Below are positions 52,434 through 62,461 of a stretch of DNA of 64,000 nt, one piece after another. The translations under genes and the position numbers were made by a program. The notes under the pieces were generated by a model. The model was not told the origin of the DNA. It worked only from the letters and a program-made list of their open reading frames with translations, and did no database searches. How positions within the stretch are numbered: the first letter of the stretch is position 1; each line of letters begins with the position of its first letter. The DNA comes from Ktedonobacter racemifer DSM 44963 (GTDB taxonomy: Bacteria > Chloroflexota > Ktedonobacteria > Ktedonobacterales > Ktedonobacteraceae). The stretch is from contig NZ_ADVG01000001.1 in the NCBI RefSeq assembly GCF_000178855.1, positions 2,703,481 to 2,767,480 on the forward strand. Reading direction: 5' to 3'.

Positions 52434-55400
52434 TTACCTGGTCACAGCCTCAGCAACTGGCCGTTCAACCGCGCTGGCGATCTTGCCAGACGCGTGTAGT
52501 GTCCAGTCCTGACGAGGTTGATTGGGGAGACCGGCGGCATGACTATAGACATGAAACACGGCCTGCTCTGGCGCCGTGGCGGAGAGCACCACCTGCACCT
52601 TTTGCGCCCCCTGCTCCGGCACGATCAACAGCTTCTTGAGCTCGATCTCGGCCAGGGTATGTGGACCTGCGCCAAAGGCTTCAAGTGCAGCAGCCAGGGC
52701 CATCTCAATGTAGAGCGAGACCGGAGCCGCTATCGCCCCCTGGATGCGGTGTCCGCTCAGGAAAGACAGGCTGCGTGGGTCCAGGACACTCTCCCAGACG
52801 TGTGTACCAGCTGGATAAACCAACTCGGTATGCGCACGGAGCAGGGGATGTCCCGCCAGGAACGCTTCTTGCGCAACAACTGGCTCAGATGCTGGTGCCT
52901 GCTGAGCCGGGCGACTGGCGGGAAGCTCCAGCCAGAAACGTTCACGCTCAAAGGGGTAGGTGGGCAGCGGAACGCGCTGGCGCGTATAGTCGCCTTCGAA
53001 ACCGCTCCAATCGATAGCCGCGCCCTGCGTATAGAGCGCCGCAACACTCTGAGCCAGTACGCGCCAGTCATCTTGACCCTTGCGCAACGAGGTCAGCCAC
53101 GTTGCCTCTGTCTCTGGAATGCAGCGCTTACCCATATTGCCAAGCACCGCATTCGGTCCCAATTCCAGGAAGAGCGTATAGCCCTGAGCCGCCAGGGTCT
53201 GCATTCCAGCGTTAAACTGCACGGCACCGCGCACATGCCGTCGCCAATAGCCAGCATCGAGCACCTCGCCAACTGGCAGGAGCTCGCCCGTCAGGTTACT
53301 CACCAGCGGGATACGTAGCGGACTGGCATGGACCTCGCCCGCGACACGCTCAAAGGCGTCAAGCATTGGCTCCATCACTGGCGAGTGGAAGGCATGCGAG
53401 ACCGTCATAGGATGCGTCTTCAAGCCATCCTGCTCCAGGCGAGAGACGATGGCTGCAAGCGCCTCGCCCCGACCAGAGAGTACCGTATTGGAGGGGCCAT
53501 TGATGGCCGCGATAGAGACCTGCTCGCGATACGGCTCTAGATAAGCATCAAGCCGTTCGGGAGCGGCAAAGACGACCACCATCTGGCCGCGCTCGGGCAG
53601 CTCCTGCATCAGGCGACCACGTGTGGCAATCAGCTTCAGGCCATCCTCCAGGCTCAAGGCCCCCGCGACACAGGCGGCGACATACTCACCCGCGCTATGC
53701 CCCATGACGGCATCGGGTACGATTCCCCAGGAGCGCCACAGCTCGGCGAGCGCGTATTCCAGGGCGAAGATCGCAGGCTGCGTAAAGGCGGTCTCATCCA
53801 GCGGTGAGGAGGCCCCCTCGTTGGGATAGAGCACGGAGAGCAACGGCTGCGAGAGATATTTCTGTAAGATCTGGTCACAGCGCTCCAGAGCTGCACGGAA
53901 GGTAGGCTGCGTCTCATAGAGGGAAAGCGCCATACCCACATACTGTGATCCCTGGCCCGTAAAGAGGAAGGCAATTCGTGGGTGACCGCCCTGCGCCACG
54001 CGACCAGTCACGCCATCCGTGACGGTCTGACCCGCGGCGAAGGCTGAAAGCTGCGTACGCAACTGCTCTTGAGAGGTTGCCACCAGGGCCAGGCGCTGCG
54101 CAAAATGCATACGCCCCGTCGCAGCGGTATAACAGATATCCGCCAGCGAAGCGACAGGCTCCTCTTTCAAGAAGGTAGCATAGCGTCCAGCCAGCTCCTT
54201 CAAAGCTCGCTCATTGCGTGCGGAGAGGGGCAAGACATGCGCGCCACGCTCAACGGCATTGGTCGCGGGCTCCTGAGCGGGAGCACCCTCCAGCACCACA
54301 TGCACATTGGTGCCACCAAAGCCAAAGGCGCTTACACCAGCCAGGCGTCGCTGCGCCTCCGGCCAGGGTGTACGCTGCGTGGGAATAGCAAACGTCGTGC
54401 CCTTAAACGAGATATGCTCGTTCAGTTTCTGGAAGTGCAGATGCGGCGGGATCTCGCCATGATGCAGGCTCAGCACAGTCTTGATCAGGCCAGCGATGCC
54501 TGCCGCGGCCTCCAAATGTCCAATGTTGGTCTTGACCGATCCAATAATACACGGCTGGTCCGCGGCCCGCTGCTCCATCAACACATTCTTGAGTGAATCG
54601 ACCTCAATGGGATCACCCAGCGGCGTACTTGATCCATGCGTTTCGATATAATTAATCTGGCCAGGAGTGACGCCCGCGTTGCGCAGCGCCTGGTGAATAA
54701 CGGCCTCCTGCGAGGGGCCATTGGGCGCGGTCAGGCCATTGCTACGCCCATCCTGGTTGACTGCCGAGCCGCGAATCAAGGCCAGAATGTTGTCACCATC
54801 GCGCTGAGCCACCGAGAGTGGCTTGAGCACAACGACGCCACAGCCCTCGCCACGGACATAGCCATCCGCCGCGTTATCAAAGGTACGACAGCGCCCATAC
54901 TCGGACATCATATGCGCCTGCGAGAATGTAATGGTCAGTTCAGGCGTGAGAATCAGGTTTACGCCCGCCGCCAGGGCCACCTCGGACTCGCCAGTACGCA
55001 GGCTCTGGCAGGCCAGGTGCACCGCCACCAGCGACGAGGAGCATGCCGTATCGATGGCCATACTGGGTCCACGCAGGTCCAGCAGGTACGAGAGGCGGTT
55101 GGCCACGATGCTATGCGCATTACCGGTCCCGGTATAGGCATCCAGCAGGGTAGGATCGCTAAATTGCAGGCGTGCATAGTCGTTACTGCTCACGCCCACG
55201 AAGACGCCCGTCTGGGTGTTTGCCAGGCGCTCGGCGGGAATTCCGGCGTTTTCCAGGGCCTCCCAGGCCACTTCAAGTAGGATACGCTGCTGGGGATCCA
55301 TGGCGGTCGCCTCGCGTGGCGAGATACCAAAGAAATAGGGATCAAACTTGTCGACCTCTTTGAGGAAACCACCCCAGCGCGTGTTCATCTTGCCAGGAAC

Positions 55401-57674
55401 GGCACGCTCCGCCACGTAGTACTCGTCGACGTTCCAGCGCGAGGCTGGCACCTCGGAGATCCCATCGACACCCTCGCGCAAGAACTGCCAGAAACCGGCA
55501 GGCCCTTCCGCACCGGGGAAGCGACAGCCAATACCCACAATCGCGATGGGTTCCTGCGCACGCTCACGCGCCTCAGCAGGCTGGACCTCTTCACGTGTCT
55601 GAGGCTTCTCATCTCCTGCCAGGTGCCGGGCTAGGGCCGCGATATTGGGATAATCATAGGCCACGGTCGGCGAAAGTTCACGTCCTAACCAATCCTCCAG
55701 GTCCGCCGAGAGGGTCACGGCATGCACGGAATCCATGCCGTACTGCGCGAAGGGTGTCTGGGCATCGACCACCTCGGGACGAAGGTTAAGCAGTGAAGCC
55801 ACCTGAGTACGCAGCCAGGCCTCGATCTCCACAGCACGTTTTGTGGGAGCCGAGAGAGGTTCGGTCTCGCGTATCTCAGGAAGTTCAGGGGAGAGCTCGC
55901 TCGCCTGGGGAGCCTCTGATGGCAGTTCCAGCTTCCAGCGCGCCACAATATCGAGATCGTTCGCGAGCAAACTCTCGCGCGTAGTTCGTCGCTGCACCTT
56001 CCCACTGGAGGTCTTGGGCAGAGTACCAGTTTTGAGCAGCACAATCTCATAGACCTGAAGATCATGGCCTTCGGCAATAGCCTGGTGCAGCGTGGTAAAG
56101 ATCTCTGCGGGATCTTTTTTGAGATACTGGCGCTCAATCTCAGTCACGATCACCAGGCGCTCCTCGCCCGCTGCCTCCAATGAGAAGGCCGCGCTGCCAT
56201 TGGTGCGCATGGCCGGGTGCGCGTGTTCAACCGTCTTCTCAATATCCTGGGGATAATGGTTACTACCACGAATAATGATCAGATCCTTCAAGCGGCCAGT
56301 AATGAAGAGCTCGTCCTCATGCCTAAAGGCCAGGTCACCGGTACGCAGGAAAGGGCCCTCGCCATTGGCGAGATGCGCCTGAAAGACCTGCTCCGTCTCC
56401 TCTGGACGCTGCCAGTAGCCTTGAGCCACGCTAGGACCAGAGATCCAGATCTCGCCGACGCGCTCAGGCGGTAGCTCAGTGAAGGTTTCAGGGTCTACAA
56501 TCAGGAGGCGCTGCATAGGCAGGCTATTGCCGATACTGACCAGGGTGCGGCTATGTTTCTCCTCAGGTGCCACTTTCTGAGCCTGGTTCTGCTCCAGGGC
56601 CTCGCCCGAGAAGGAGCGCACCAGCGGGTAAACTCCCTTGTGTCCAGCCGAAGCCACCAGCGTCGCCTCAGCCAGCCCATAGCAGGGATAGAAATAATTG
56701 CGTCGGAAACCAGTGGAGGCAAAGGCCTCGGCGAAGCGCTCCATTGATTCTGAGCGTACCGGTTCCGCACCATTGGCGACGATCTCCCAGTGACTGAGAT
56801 CAAGCGTGGCCTTCTGCTCGTCAGAAATTTTGCTGACACAGAGGTCATAGGCGAAGTTAGGGGCACCACTGATCGTGGCCTTATACTGAGACACAGCCCG
56901 CAGCCAGCGAATGGGGCGCTGTAAGAAGGCGGCTGGCGACATGATTGTCGACGCATAGCCCGCGTAGAGCGGCTGCAAGATGCCACCAATCAGACCAAGA
57001 TCATGGTAGAGGGGCAGCCAGATGACGCCATGCGCATCGTCGGGATGCTGACAATACTGCTCAACCAGCACAGAGTTCTGGAGCAGATTATCATGCGTAA
57101 CCATCACGCCTTTAGGCAGGCCAGTCGAACCAGAGGTATACTGGAAGAAGGCCAGCGTCTCGCCATTTACCGAAGGCTTTGACCACTGTTGAGCCAGATC
57201 GGTTGATAGGGTGTCAGTTGAGACCACAGGAATATGTTGCAACTCTGGTGACTGATCTAGCAGGCCCTGGACGCGGGCGGAGAGGGCGGTAGTGGTCAAA
57301 ATGACAGCGGGTTGTACATTCTGGGCAATGGCCCGGAACTTGGAAAGGGTACGGTCGGAGCGAGTGGCGGACGGAGGATAGACTGGAACAGCGATAATTC
57401 CACTATAGAGGCAACCAAAGAATGCGGCGATAAACTCCAGTCCAGAGGGATAGATCAATAAGGCACGCGCTCCACTCGCGGCATGGGATTGGAGGAGTGA
57501 ACCAATTGTTCGGGCGTAGAGATCAAGATCGGCGTGGGTAAAATGCCCCTTCTCGTTCTCCCCATCGGCAAGGAATGAGTAGACCCGCTGCTCAGGCTGA
57601 TGCTCGACTCTCCATTGAAGCAAATCAACCCAGTTGGCAATATCCAGCGTTGAAATTGAAATACGTTTACTCAA
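52434..57674 (-). CDS. PKS: FAAL-ACP-KS-AT-DH(N-half) loading and extension protein
   Basis: 1746 aa from TTG 57674 (AGGAAG about 10 nt upstream). Residues 1-600 are a fatty-acyl-AMP ligase ([47 protein letters not shown]). [14 protein letters not shown] (S649). KS about 704-1135: [12 protein letters not shown] (Cys878), [12 protein letters not shown] and [12 protein letters not shown] histidines. AT about 1235-1550: [12 protein letters not shown] (S1327) and SHAFHSP, the HAFH sign of malonyl-CoA use. The protein ends after only the first hot-dog of a dehydratase with its catalytic His ([14 protein letters not shown]1642). The second half is in the next protein, 14 nt downstream. It activates a fatty acid, loads it and adds one malonyl unit. 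Confidence 0.93.
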   Translation of the reverse strand: MSKRISISTLDIANWVDLLQWRVEHQPEQRVYSFLADGENEKGHFTHADLDLYARTIGSLLQSHAASGARALLIYPSGLEFIAAFFGCLYSGIIAVPVYPPSATRSDRTLSKFRAIAQNVQPAVILTTTALSARVQGLLDQSPELQHIPVVSTDTLSTDLAQQWSKPSVNGETLAFFQYTSGSTGLPKGVMVTHDNLLQNSVLVEQYCQHPDDAHGVIWLPLYHDLGLIGGILQPLYAGYASTIMSPAAFLQRPIRWLRAVSQYKATISGAPNFAYDLCVSKISDEQKATLDLSHWEIVANGAEPVRSESMERFAEAFASTGFRRNYFYPCYGLAEATLVASAGHKGVYPLVRSFSGEALEQNQAQKVAPEEKHSRTLVSIGNSLPMQRLLIVDPETFTELPPERVGEIWISGPSVAQGYWQRPEETEQVFQAHLANGEGPFLRTGDLAFRHEDELFITGRLKDLIIIRGSNHYPQDIEKTVEHAHPAMRTNGSAAFSLEAAGEERLVIVTEIERQYLKKDPAEIFTTLHQAIAEGHDLQVYEIVLLKTGTLPKTSSGKVQRRTTRESLLANDLDIVARWKLELPSEAPQASELSPELPEIRETEPLSAPTKRAVEIEAWLRTQVASLLNLRPEVVDAQTPFAQYGMDSVHAVTLSADLEDWLGRELSPTVAYDYPNIAALARHLAGDEKPQTREEVQPAEARERAQEPIAIVGIGCRFPGAEGPAGFWQFLREGVDGISEVPASRWNVDEYYVAERAVPGKMNTRWGGFLKEVDKFDPYFFGISPREATAMDPQQRILLEVAWEALENAGIPAERLANTQTGVFVGVSSNDYARLQFSDPTLLDAYTGTGNAHSIVANRLSYLLDLRGPSMAIDTACSSSLVAVHLACQSLRTGESEVALAAGVNLILTPELTITFSQAHMMSEYGRCRTFDNAADGYVRGEGCGVVVLKPLSVAQRDGDNILALIRGSAVNQDGRSNGLTAPNGPSQEAVIHQALRNAGVTPGQINYIETHGSSTPLGDPIEVDSLKNVLMEQRAADQPCIIGSVKTNIGHLEAAAGIAGLIKTVLSLHHGEIPPHLHFQKLNEHISFKGTTFAIPTQRTPWPEAQRRLAGVSAFGFGGTNVHVVLEGAPAQEPATNAVERGAHVLPLSARNERALKELAGRYATFLKEEPVASLADICYTAATGRMHFAQRLALVATSQEQLRTQLSAFAAGQTVTDGVTGRVAQGGHPRIAFLFTGQGSQYVGMALSLYETQPTFRAALERCDQILQKYLSQPLLSVLYPNEGASSPLDETAFTQPAIFALEYALAELWRSWGIVPDAVMGHSAGEYVAACVAGALSLEDGLKLIATRGRLMQELPERGQMVVVFAAPERLDAYLEPYREQVSIAAINGPSNTVLSGRGEALAAIVSRLEQDGLKTHPMTVSHAFHSPVMEPMLDAFERVAGEVHASPLRIPLVSNLTGELLPVGEVLDAGYWRRHVRGAVQFNAGMQTLAAQGYTLFLELGPNAVLGNMGKRCIPETEATWLTSLRKGQDDWRVLAQSVAALYTQGAAIDWSGFEGDYTRQRVPLPTYPFERERFWLELPASRPAQQAPASEPVVAQEAFLAGHPLLRAHTELVYPAGTHVWESVLDPRSLSFLSGHRIQGAIAAPVSLYIEMALAAALEAFGAGPHTLAEIELKKLLIVPEQGAQKVQVVLSATAPEQAVFHVYSHAAGLPNQPRQDWTLHASGKIASAVERPVAEAVTR

Positions 57675-58173
57675 GGTTTAATGCTTCCTGGCAAGAAGAC
57701 AACTCCTGCCTTCTTGCTACTATACTAGGAATATAAGCAATAAGAACACGTTTCACGCTTCGTCTGAGTTAGGGGTACAAAGCTCTTGAGCGAAAAGATC
57801 AGGAACAGGCAGGCCCCCTTTCTTGCTTGCGCCAGACAAGCCTGGCAACCAATCATGTTGTTCGCCTTCGGTGTATAGTGCATATTTTTCACTACTCGTG
57901 TAAAGCGTATGCAGCCAACTCTAGAAGGCAAAAATAGTTAAACGCTATATATAATATATATAGCCAAAAATGGCAGTACTAGCAACAATGTTATAATCGT
58001 ATCATGGACAGGTCAACAGTGCCAATACACAAGAAACAGGTATTTGCACCGTGATTCTTGAAGCGTAATAGTGCTTTGTTGTTCTTCAGTGTACCACATC
58101 CTACCACCAAAAAAGCGCTGTTTCGTTCCTCTATTTTGGGTATAAGAAAAACCTCTGCCATCGCGTCGCGTTT
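57675..58173. other. Intergenic region upstream of the PKS-NRPS cluster
   Basis: 500 bp with no convincing gene. It holds an AT-rich palindrome GCTATATATAATATATATAG (57944-57963), a minus-strand promoter candidate, and a TATAAT on the plus strand near 57990. Cluster regulation should act here. Confidence 0.5.
57957..57985 (-). promoter_or_regulatory. Candidate promoter of the PKS-NRPS operon
   Basis: Minus strand: TTGCTA (57985-57980), 17-nt spacer, TATATA (57962-57957), about 285 bp upstream of the PKS TTG start. The -10 is part of an AT palindrome that could also be an operator. Confidence 0.45.
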
Positions 58174-58243
58174 TTATAGAGAGGAAAAGGGAGGAGCCAG
58201 TGTTTGCGCGCAAACACTGGCTCCTCCCTTTTCCTCTCTATAA
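58174..58243. repeat. Perfect 70-bp palindrome after the tricorn protease gene
   Basis: 35-bp arms with no spacer (centre TTTGCG/CGCAAA), starting 6 bp past the protease stop. Longest perfect stem in the window after 1121-1201. No T-run on the minus-strand side, and one short ORF there is only a by-product of the palindrome. Confidence 0.94.
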
Positions 58244-58249
58244 GCTCTA

Positions 58250-61200
58250 TTAAAGGTGTAGAGAACGGCTTAAACGCGGACGCTCACCGGGCTGGGGTTC
58301 GAGCGTTTTAAATTCGTCGATTACACGCAGCACTTCAGATACCGCGCGCTCAAGCTGCGGATCTTCCTGCCGGGCAAAGTCTTGAGGCGCGATATCCACC
58401 TCGATATCGGGATCGGTGCCATAGTTCTCGACATTCCAGCCCACATCCTTGAACCAGAAGGAGAACTCGGCCTGGGTCGTCACGGTATTGTCGACCAGGC
58501 GATGACGAGGATGAATACCAATCACGCCTCCCCAGGTACGTTTGCCTAGCAAGGGGCCAAGCCCCATCAACTTAAAGCTGTGGCTGAAGATGTCGCCATC
58601 GGAGCCAGCATGCTCGTTTGTCAGGGCCACCATGGGACCGCGAGGGGAGGTCTGGGGATAGGGATCTGGCTGTCCCCAGCGCTGGAAGTCATAGCCAATG
58701 CGGCGACGCGCCAACTTCTCTAAGAGCAGGCCAGAGACGTTGCCGCCGCCATTCCAGCGTACATCCACCAGCAAGCCTAGCGCGTCATACTCCGCCAGGA
58801 AGCTACGGTGGAACTCGGAGAAGCCATGTGTACTCATATCGGGGATATGGATATAGCCAACCTTGCCACCTGACAGTTCATGGACACGGCGGCGGTTCTC
58901 CTCCACCCATTCGCGATAGCGCGCGGGATACTCGCTACGCAAGGTCTTCACGGTAACGGTACGGATCTCCTGCGTCTCCGCATCCTCTATGGTCAACTGC
59001 ACCTCGTGCCGGGCCTGGTTCACGAGCAGTTCCTGCGGCGTGCGCTCGGAACTCACGCGCTGACCATTGATCGCCAGGACAGCATCGCCAACTGCGACCT
59101 CCAGCCCCGGCAGGGTCAGTGGCGAGGTCTCATGGCTATTGGCGGTATCACCCTTGACGATGCGCGTAATGAGATAACGCTGCTTCTCCGCGTCATACGA
59201 CCAGTCAACGCCCAGGAAGCCCTGGTGATAGTGAGGCGCTTTGCGGTACTCGCCCCCCATTTCATAGGAATGAGAGGTGCCAAGCTCGCCTTGCAGCTCC
59301 CAGAAGAGATCCGAGAGCTCTGAGCGAGAACTGACACGCTCGACCAGGGGCGCGTACTGCTCATACACAGCCTGCCAGTCGATACCAGACATATCCTCGT
59401 TCCAGAACTGCTCACGCTGCAAACGCCAGGCCTCGGCGAACATCTGGCGCCACTCAGCGGCAGGCAGAACAGAGACCTTGATGCGGTTCAGGTCCAACCA
59501 GCCTGTCTCGCGATTAGTGCCGCCATTCTCCGTCTTAGGCTTCTCGCCTGCTTTCAGCACGCGCATGCGATGGTGCGAGCGGTAGATCAACGTTTTCGCG
59601 TCACGCGAGAGATCGAAGCCGCCCACGCCTTCTAGAATTTTCTCTGTCTTGTAGTTCTCGAAGTCGTAACTCTCAATAACCCCCTTGGGATGGGCATGGT
59701 CCGGCTCATCGGGAACGGTGTTCTCCATTGGCCAGGAAGAGAAGAGGGCCTTGCCTTTGATGCCACGAATGGCGGTATAGCGCCCCTCACCCACGGGGAA
59801 GGGTAGCACGCGCTCACTAATCCCTTCCAGGTCAATGGTGATTGGTTTCTTCTCCTCGCCCTCTTTGGCCTTCTCGCCATTGCTTTTCTCGTTCAGCGTG
59901 CCATTCTCCTGCGCCTTGCCGTCAAGCGTCGAGCCATTCTCCTCGGACTTGGCGTTCGCGGATGACTCTTTCTCGCCAGGAGCCTTGGGCTCGGGAATGA
60001 AGGGTGAGCGCTGGTCACGTTTAAGCATGATCGCGTAGGGCTTAGAGCCACGGGGGAAACTATACTCAAACTGGTGGCTATCGTGCTGGGGCGTAAAGTG
60101 GCGAGCACCGATAAAGTAGAGGAACTTCCCCTCGGGATCAAAGGCGGGGGAGACATCCTCCAGAATGGGATCGGTTACCTGGTGTGTAGCGCCGCTCTCC
60201 AGCTCACAGAGCTTGATGGCAGTTTTCTGGCCCGAGATGGCGAAGCCGTACGCCAGCCATTTGCCATCCGGTGACCAGGAGATGCCCGCGATACGCGCAT
60301 ACTCATTGCGATCAAGCACACGCAAGCTACCAATCTCCAGATCGACCACGAGCAGTTCCTGGCGATGATTGGTGATTGCCACCACGTCATCAGTTGGGGA
60401 GACAGCCAGGTTCACCACGCGACCGAACTCAGCCTCAGCCAATACGCGTGGCTCGCTTGCATCTTCGGGATTGAAGATCACCAGGCGCTCCTCGCCCGTG
60501 GCGTCGCTGATCGCAATCAGGCGCTGGCCATCATTCAGCCACTCCAGGAAGCGATAACGCACACCATCTGACTCACCATGCTGGAGGACCGATCCCTCCC
60601 AGTTTCCCATCGTAAAGGCCTTCCCACGCGTCGTAAAGGCAGCGGCATAGCCCTGAGGATGCAGGGCATAGGTGTCCAGGTAATGGCTGGCCGTAGCGAA
60701 CTTGCGATTGCGCTGCGTACGCATACTCGGCATCTGCACGCTCACCTGGCGCGTCTCCTCCGTCTGGGGATCAAACAGGTAGAGATCAGCCCCTGCGTGA
60801 TAGACCAGGCGCTGGCCATCGCTTGCCAGGCTGCGCGCATAGAAATCATGATGTGTGGTGTGCCTTTGCAAATCCTCACCAGCAGGCGTACAGGAATAGA
60901 TGTTGCCAACGCCCTCATGGTCCGACAGGAAGTAGATACGCTCACCAACCCAGCAGGGATCAGCAAGGTTACCATCGAGAGCGAGCAGGCGTTGAAAGGT
61001 ACCATTGCCCTCCACATCGCACCAGAGATGCCCAACCGTGCCGCCACGGTAGCGCTTCCAGTACGCTGGTTCGCGGATATTGCGCCCCAGGACGACACCA
61101 CCTTGTGAGCCATAAGAAATAGCATTCGCCATACCATACGAGAGCGCACGTGGCAGGCCACCCTCAGGCGAAATCGCAAAGATTGTCTGGAAGCGAGGCG

Positions 61201-61531
61201 TAAACTGCCCGGCGTTACTAGCATAGAGGATCTCGTGACCATCGGGCGACCAGCCAAGCACGCGGCAGGTGGCTCCCTGGAACGTCAGGCGACGCGCAGG
61301 CTCGCCCGTCGCGGACATTACATAGACCTCGCTGGGACCCTCCTCGCGGCCCACAAATGCGAGAAACTTGCCATCGGGGGAGAAACGCGGATGGCTGACC
61401 TCACCGACACCGGCTGTCCAGCGTTCGGCCCGCCCACCTTCGTCACGCACAACCCATAAATCATCTTCAGTCACAAACACAATCTGGTCTTGAAAAATGT
61501 GGGGATAGCGAATATATCCTTGAACTGGCAT
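58250..61531 (-). CDS. Tricorn-type protease (S41 family)
   Basis: 1093 aa from ATG 61531 (MPVQGYIRYPHIFQDQIVFV), which has GGAAGGAGG upstream; the frame is open to 61576 but adds nothing conserved. Residues ~1-500 are two WD/Kelch-like beta-propellers (repeats such as LGWSPDGHEILYASN, ISWSPDGKWLAYGFA). A Lys/Glu/Gly-rich, probably disordered insert (about 515-570) separates them from the catalytic half. That half has a PDZ domain (GLEVAVGDAVLAINGQRVSS) and an S41 serine protease core (GGGNVSGLLLEKLARRR; nucleophile in NEHAGSDGDIFSHSFK). Tricorn proteases degrade peptides made by the proteasome or Lon/Clp. No signal peptide is seen. A 70-bp palindrome follows the stop. Confidence 0.94.
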   Translation of the reverse strand: MPVQGYIRYPHIFQDQIVFVTEDDLWVVRDEGGRAERWTAGVGEVSHPRFSPDGKFLAFVGREEGPSEVYVMSATGEPARRLTFQGATCRVLGWSPDGHEILYASNAGQFTPRFQTIFAISPEGGLPRALSYGMANAISYGSQGGVVLGRNIREPAYWKRYRGGTVGHLWCDVEGNGTFQRLLALDGNLADPCWVGERIYFLSDHEGVGNIYSCTPAGEDLQRHTTHHDFYARSLASDGQRLVYHAGADLYLFDPQTEETRQVSVQMPSMRTQRNRKFATASHYLDTYALHPQGYAAAFTTRGKAFTMGNWEGSVLQHGESDGVRYRFLEWLNDGQRLIAISDATGEERLVIFNPEDASEPRVLAEAEFGRVVNLAVSPTDDVVAITNHRQELLVVDLEIGSLRVLDRNEYARIAGISWSPDGKWLAYGFAISGQKTAIKLCELESGATHQVTDPILEDVSPAFDPEGKFLYFIGARHFTPQHDSHQFEYSFPRGSKPYAIMLKRDQRSPFIPEPKAPGEKESSANAKSEENGSTLDGKAQENGTLNEKSNGEKAKEGEEKKPITIDLEGISERVLPFPVGEGRYTAIRGIKGKALFSSWPMENTVPDEPDHAHPKGVIESYDFENYKTEKILEGVGGFDLSRDAKTLIYRSHHRMRVLKAGEKPKTENGGTNRETGWLDLNRIKVSVLPAAEWRQMFAEAWRLQREQFWNEDMSGIDWQAVYEQYAPLVERVSSRSELSDLFWELQGELGTSHSYEMGGEYRKAPHYHQGFLGVDWSYDAEKQRYLITRIVKGDTANSHETSPLTLPGLEVAVGDAVLAINGQRVSSERTPQELLVNQARHEVQLTIEDAETQEIRTVTVKTLRSEYPARYREWVEENRRRVHELSGGKVGYIHIPDMSTHGFSEFHRSFLAEYDALGLLVDVRWNGGGNVSGLLLEKLARRRIGYDFQRWGQPDPYPQTSPRGPMVALTNEHAGSDGDIFSHSFKLMGLGPLLGKRTWGGVIGIHPRHRLVDNTVTTQAEFSFWFKDVGWNVENYGTDPDIEVDIAPQDFARQEDPQLERAVSEVLRVIDEFKTLEPQPGERPRLSRSLHL

Positions 61532-61542
61532 ACGGCCTCCTT

Positions 61543-61576
61543 CCAACTTATGCACACCTACCCAACTTATGCACAC
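61543..61576 (-). repeat. 15-bp direct repeat at the tricorn start region
   Basis: CCAACTTATGCACAC occurs at 61543-61557 and 61562-61576, 19 bp apart. It lies just upstream of the chosen start and could be an operator or a small tandem duplication. Confidence 0.6.
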
Positions 61577-61824
61577 TTATCAATATTGAGCATGCCGCAG
61601 AAGCACCGGGAGAAAAGTTGCGGCCAGAGAGAGCGGTGCGCAGGTAGAACCGTGCACATTGTATCACAGCCATATCCTCTGTTCCAACGTGCACCAGGCT
61701 GCTCTCCTGGTGCAACATATTCCCTCCTGAGGAGGGAAGCCCAGGTGGATAGATAGAAGATTTGAACTCTCAATAATATTTCTCTATAATGCAACTAGTC
61801 ATCAACAGAAAGGACTCTCTCTCC

Positions 61825-62385
61825 ATGCTTACACGACCTGAGTCTCGTAGCTATCTTATTGCCAGCCTTGGCGCGCTCATCGCCGCCTTCACATTTCTCT
61901 TCCTGCCCTTTGGCACCATTAGCTATCAAATGGCGGGCAGCCAGCGGGGTATTACCATTACGGCTGGAGACTTTACCAGCAATGGCGCCTGGTTCACCCT
62001 CCCCCTGGGCGTGGTCTGGCTCAGCGTGCTCCTCCTGCTCGCCATCATTGGTATCGCGCTCTACACGCTGACACAGAATACAAAGTCCAATACATCTGAA
62101 GAGATCTATCATTCACGCTGGGCGGGCGAGATCATTACGACGCTTGGCATCGCCAGCCTGGTCCTCTACCTCTGGTCCTATTTCCTGGTCACACTCCGCA
62201 TCCAGGGGGTCTACCCGGCGCAAATGCAGGCAGGTGTAAGCCTGGGGATTGGCTCTCTGCTCACCATCTTCTTTATGCTTGTCACGATTGCTGGCGGAGT
62301 GCTCACGCTCACCAACAAGCGCAAAGCCCGCAAACAGAGTACAGGCCAGCTCACCATAAAAAATAACGCCCAGGCCAAGTTGTAG
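61825..62385 (+). CDS. Small membrane protein of unknown function
   Basis: 186 aa from ATG 61825 (MLTRPESRSYLIASLGALIA); the frame is open from 61789 but those residues are poor. Four membrane helices: LIASLGALIAAFTFLFLPFG, LGVVWLSVLLLLAIIGIALY, LGIASLVLYLWSYFLVTLRI and SLGIGSLLTIFFMLVTIAGG. Loop 1 carries MAGSQRGITITAGDFTSNGA, outside. A basic C-terminal tail (KRKARKQSTGQ) should be cytoplasmic. No family recognised. Convergent with the peptidase gene; an 18-bp-arm inverted repeat lies between. Confidence 0.75.
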   Translation: MLTRPESRSYLIASLGALIAAFTFLFLPFGTISYQMAGSQRGITITAGDFTSNGAWFTLPLGVVWLSVLLLLAIIGIALYTLTQNTKSNTSEEIYHSRWAGEIITTLGIASLVLYLWSYFLVTLRIQGVYPAQMQAGVSLGIGSLLTIFFMLVTIAGGVLTLTNKRKARKQSTGQLTIKNNAQAKL

Positions 62386-62388
62386 TGT

Positions 62389-62457
62389 CCATGCTGGCAT
62401 GGACTTTTCCCGCTGGAGGATACCTTCAGTGAGGTAGACAAGTCCATGCCAGCATGG
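62389..62457. repeat. Inverted repeat, 18-bp arms, between convergent genes
   Basis: Arms 62389-62406 and 62440-62457 are perfectly complementary; each arm is itself partly palindromic (CCATGCTGGCATGG), so alternative small hairpins are possible. It fills the 76-bp gap between two convergent genes. Confidence 0.85.
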
Positions 62458-62461
62458 GACC

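Noticed and set aside
58058..58243. 61-aa gene ending in the 70-bp palindrome
   Set aside because: Sequence is dictated by the palindrome and has no ribosome-binding site.
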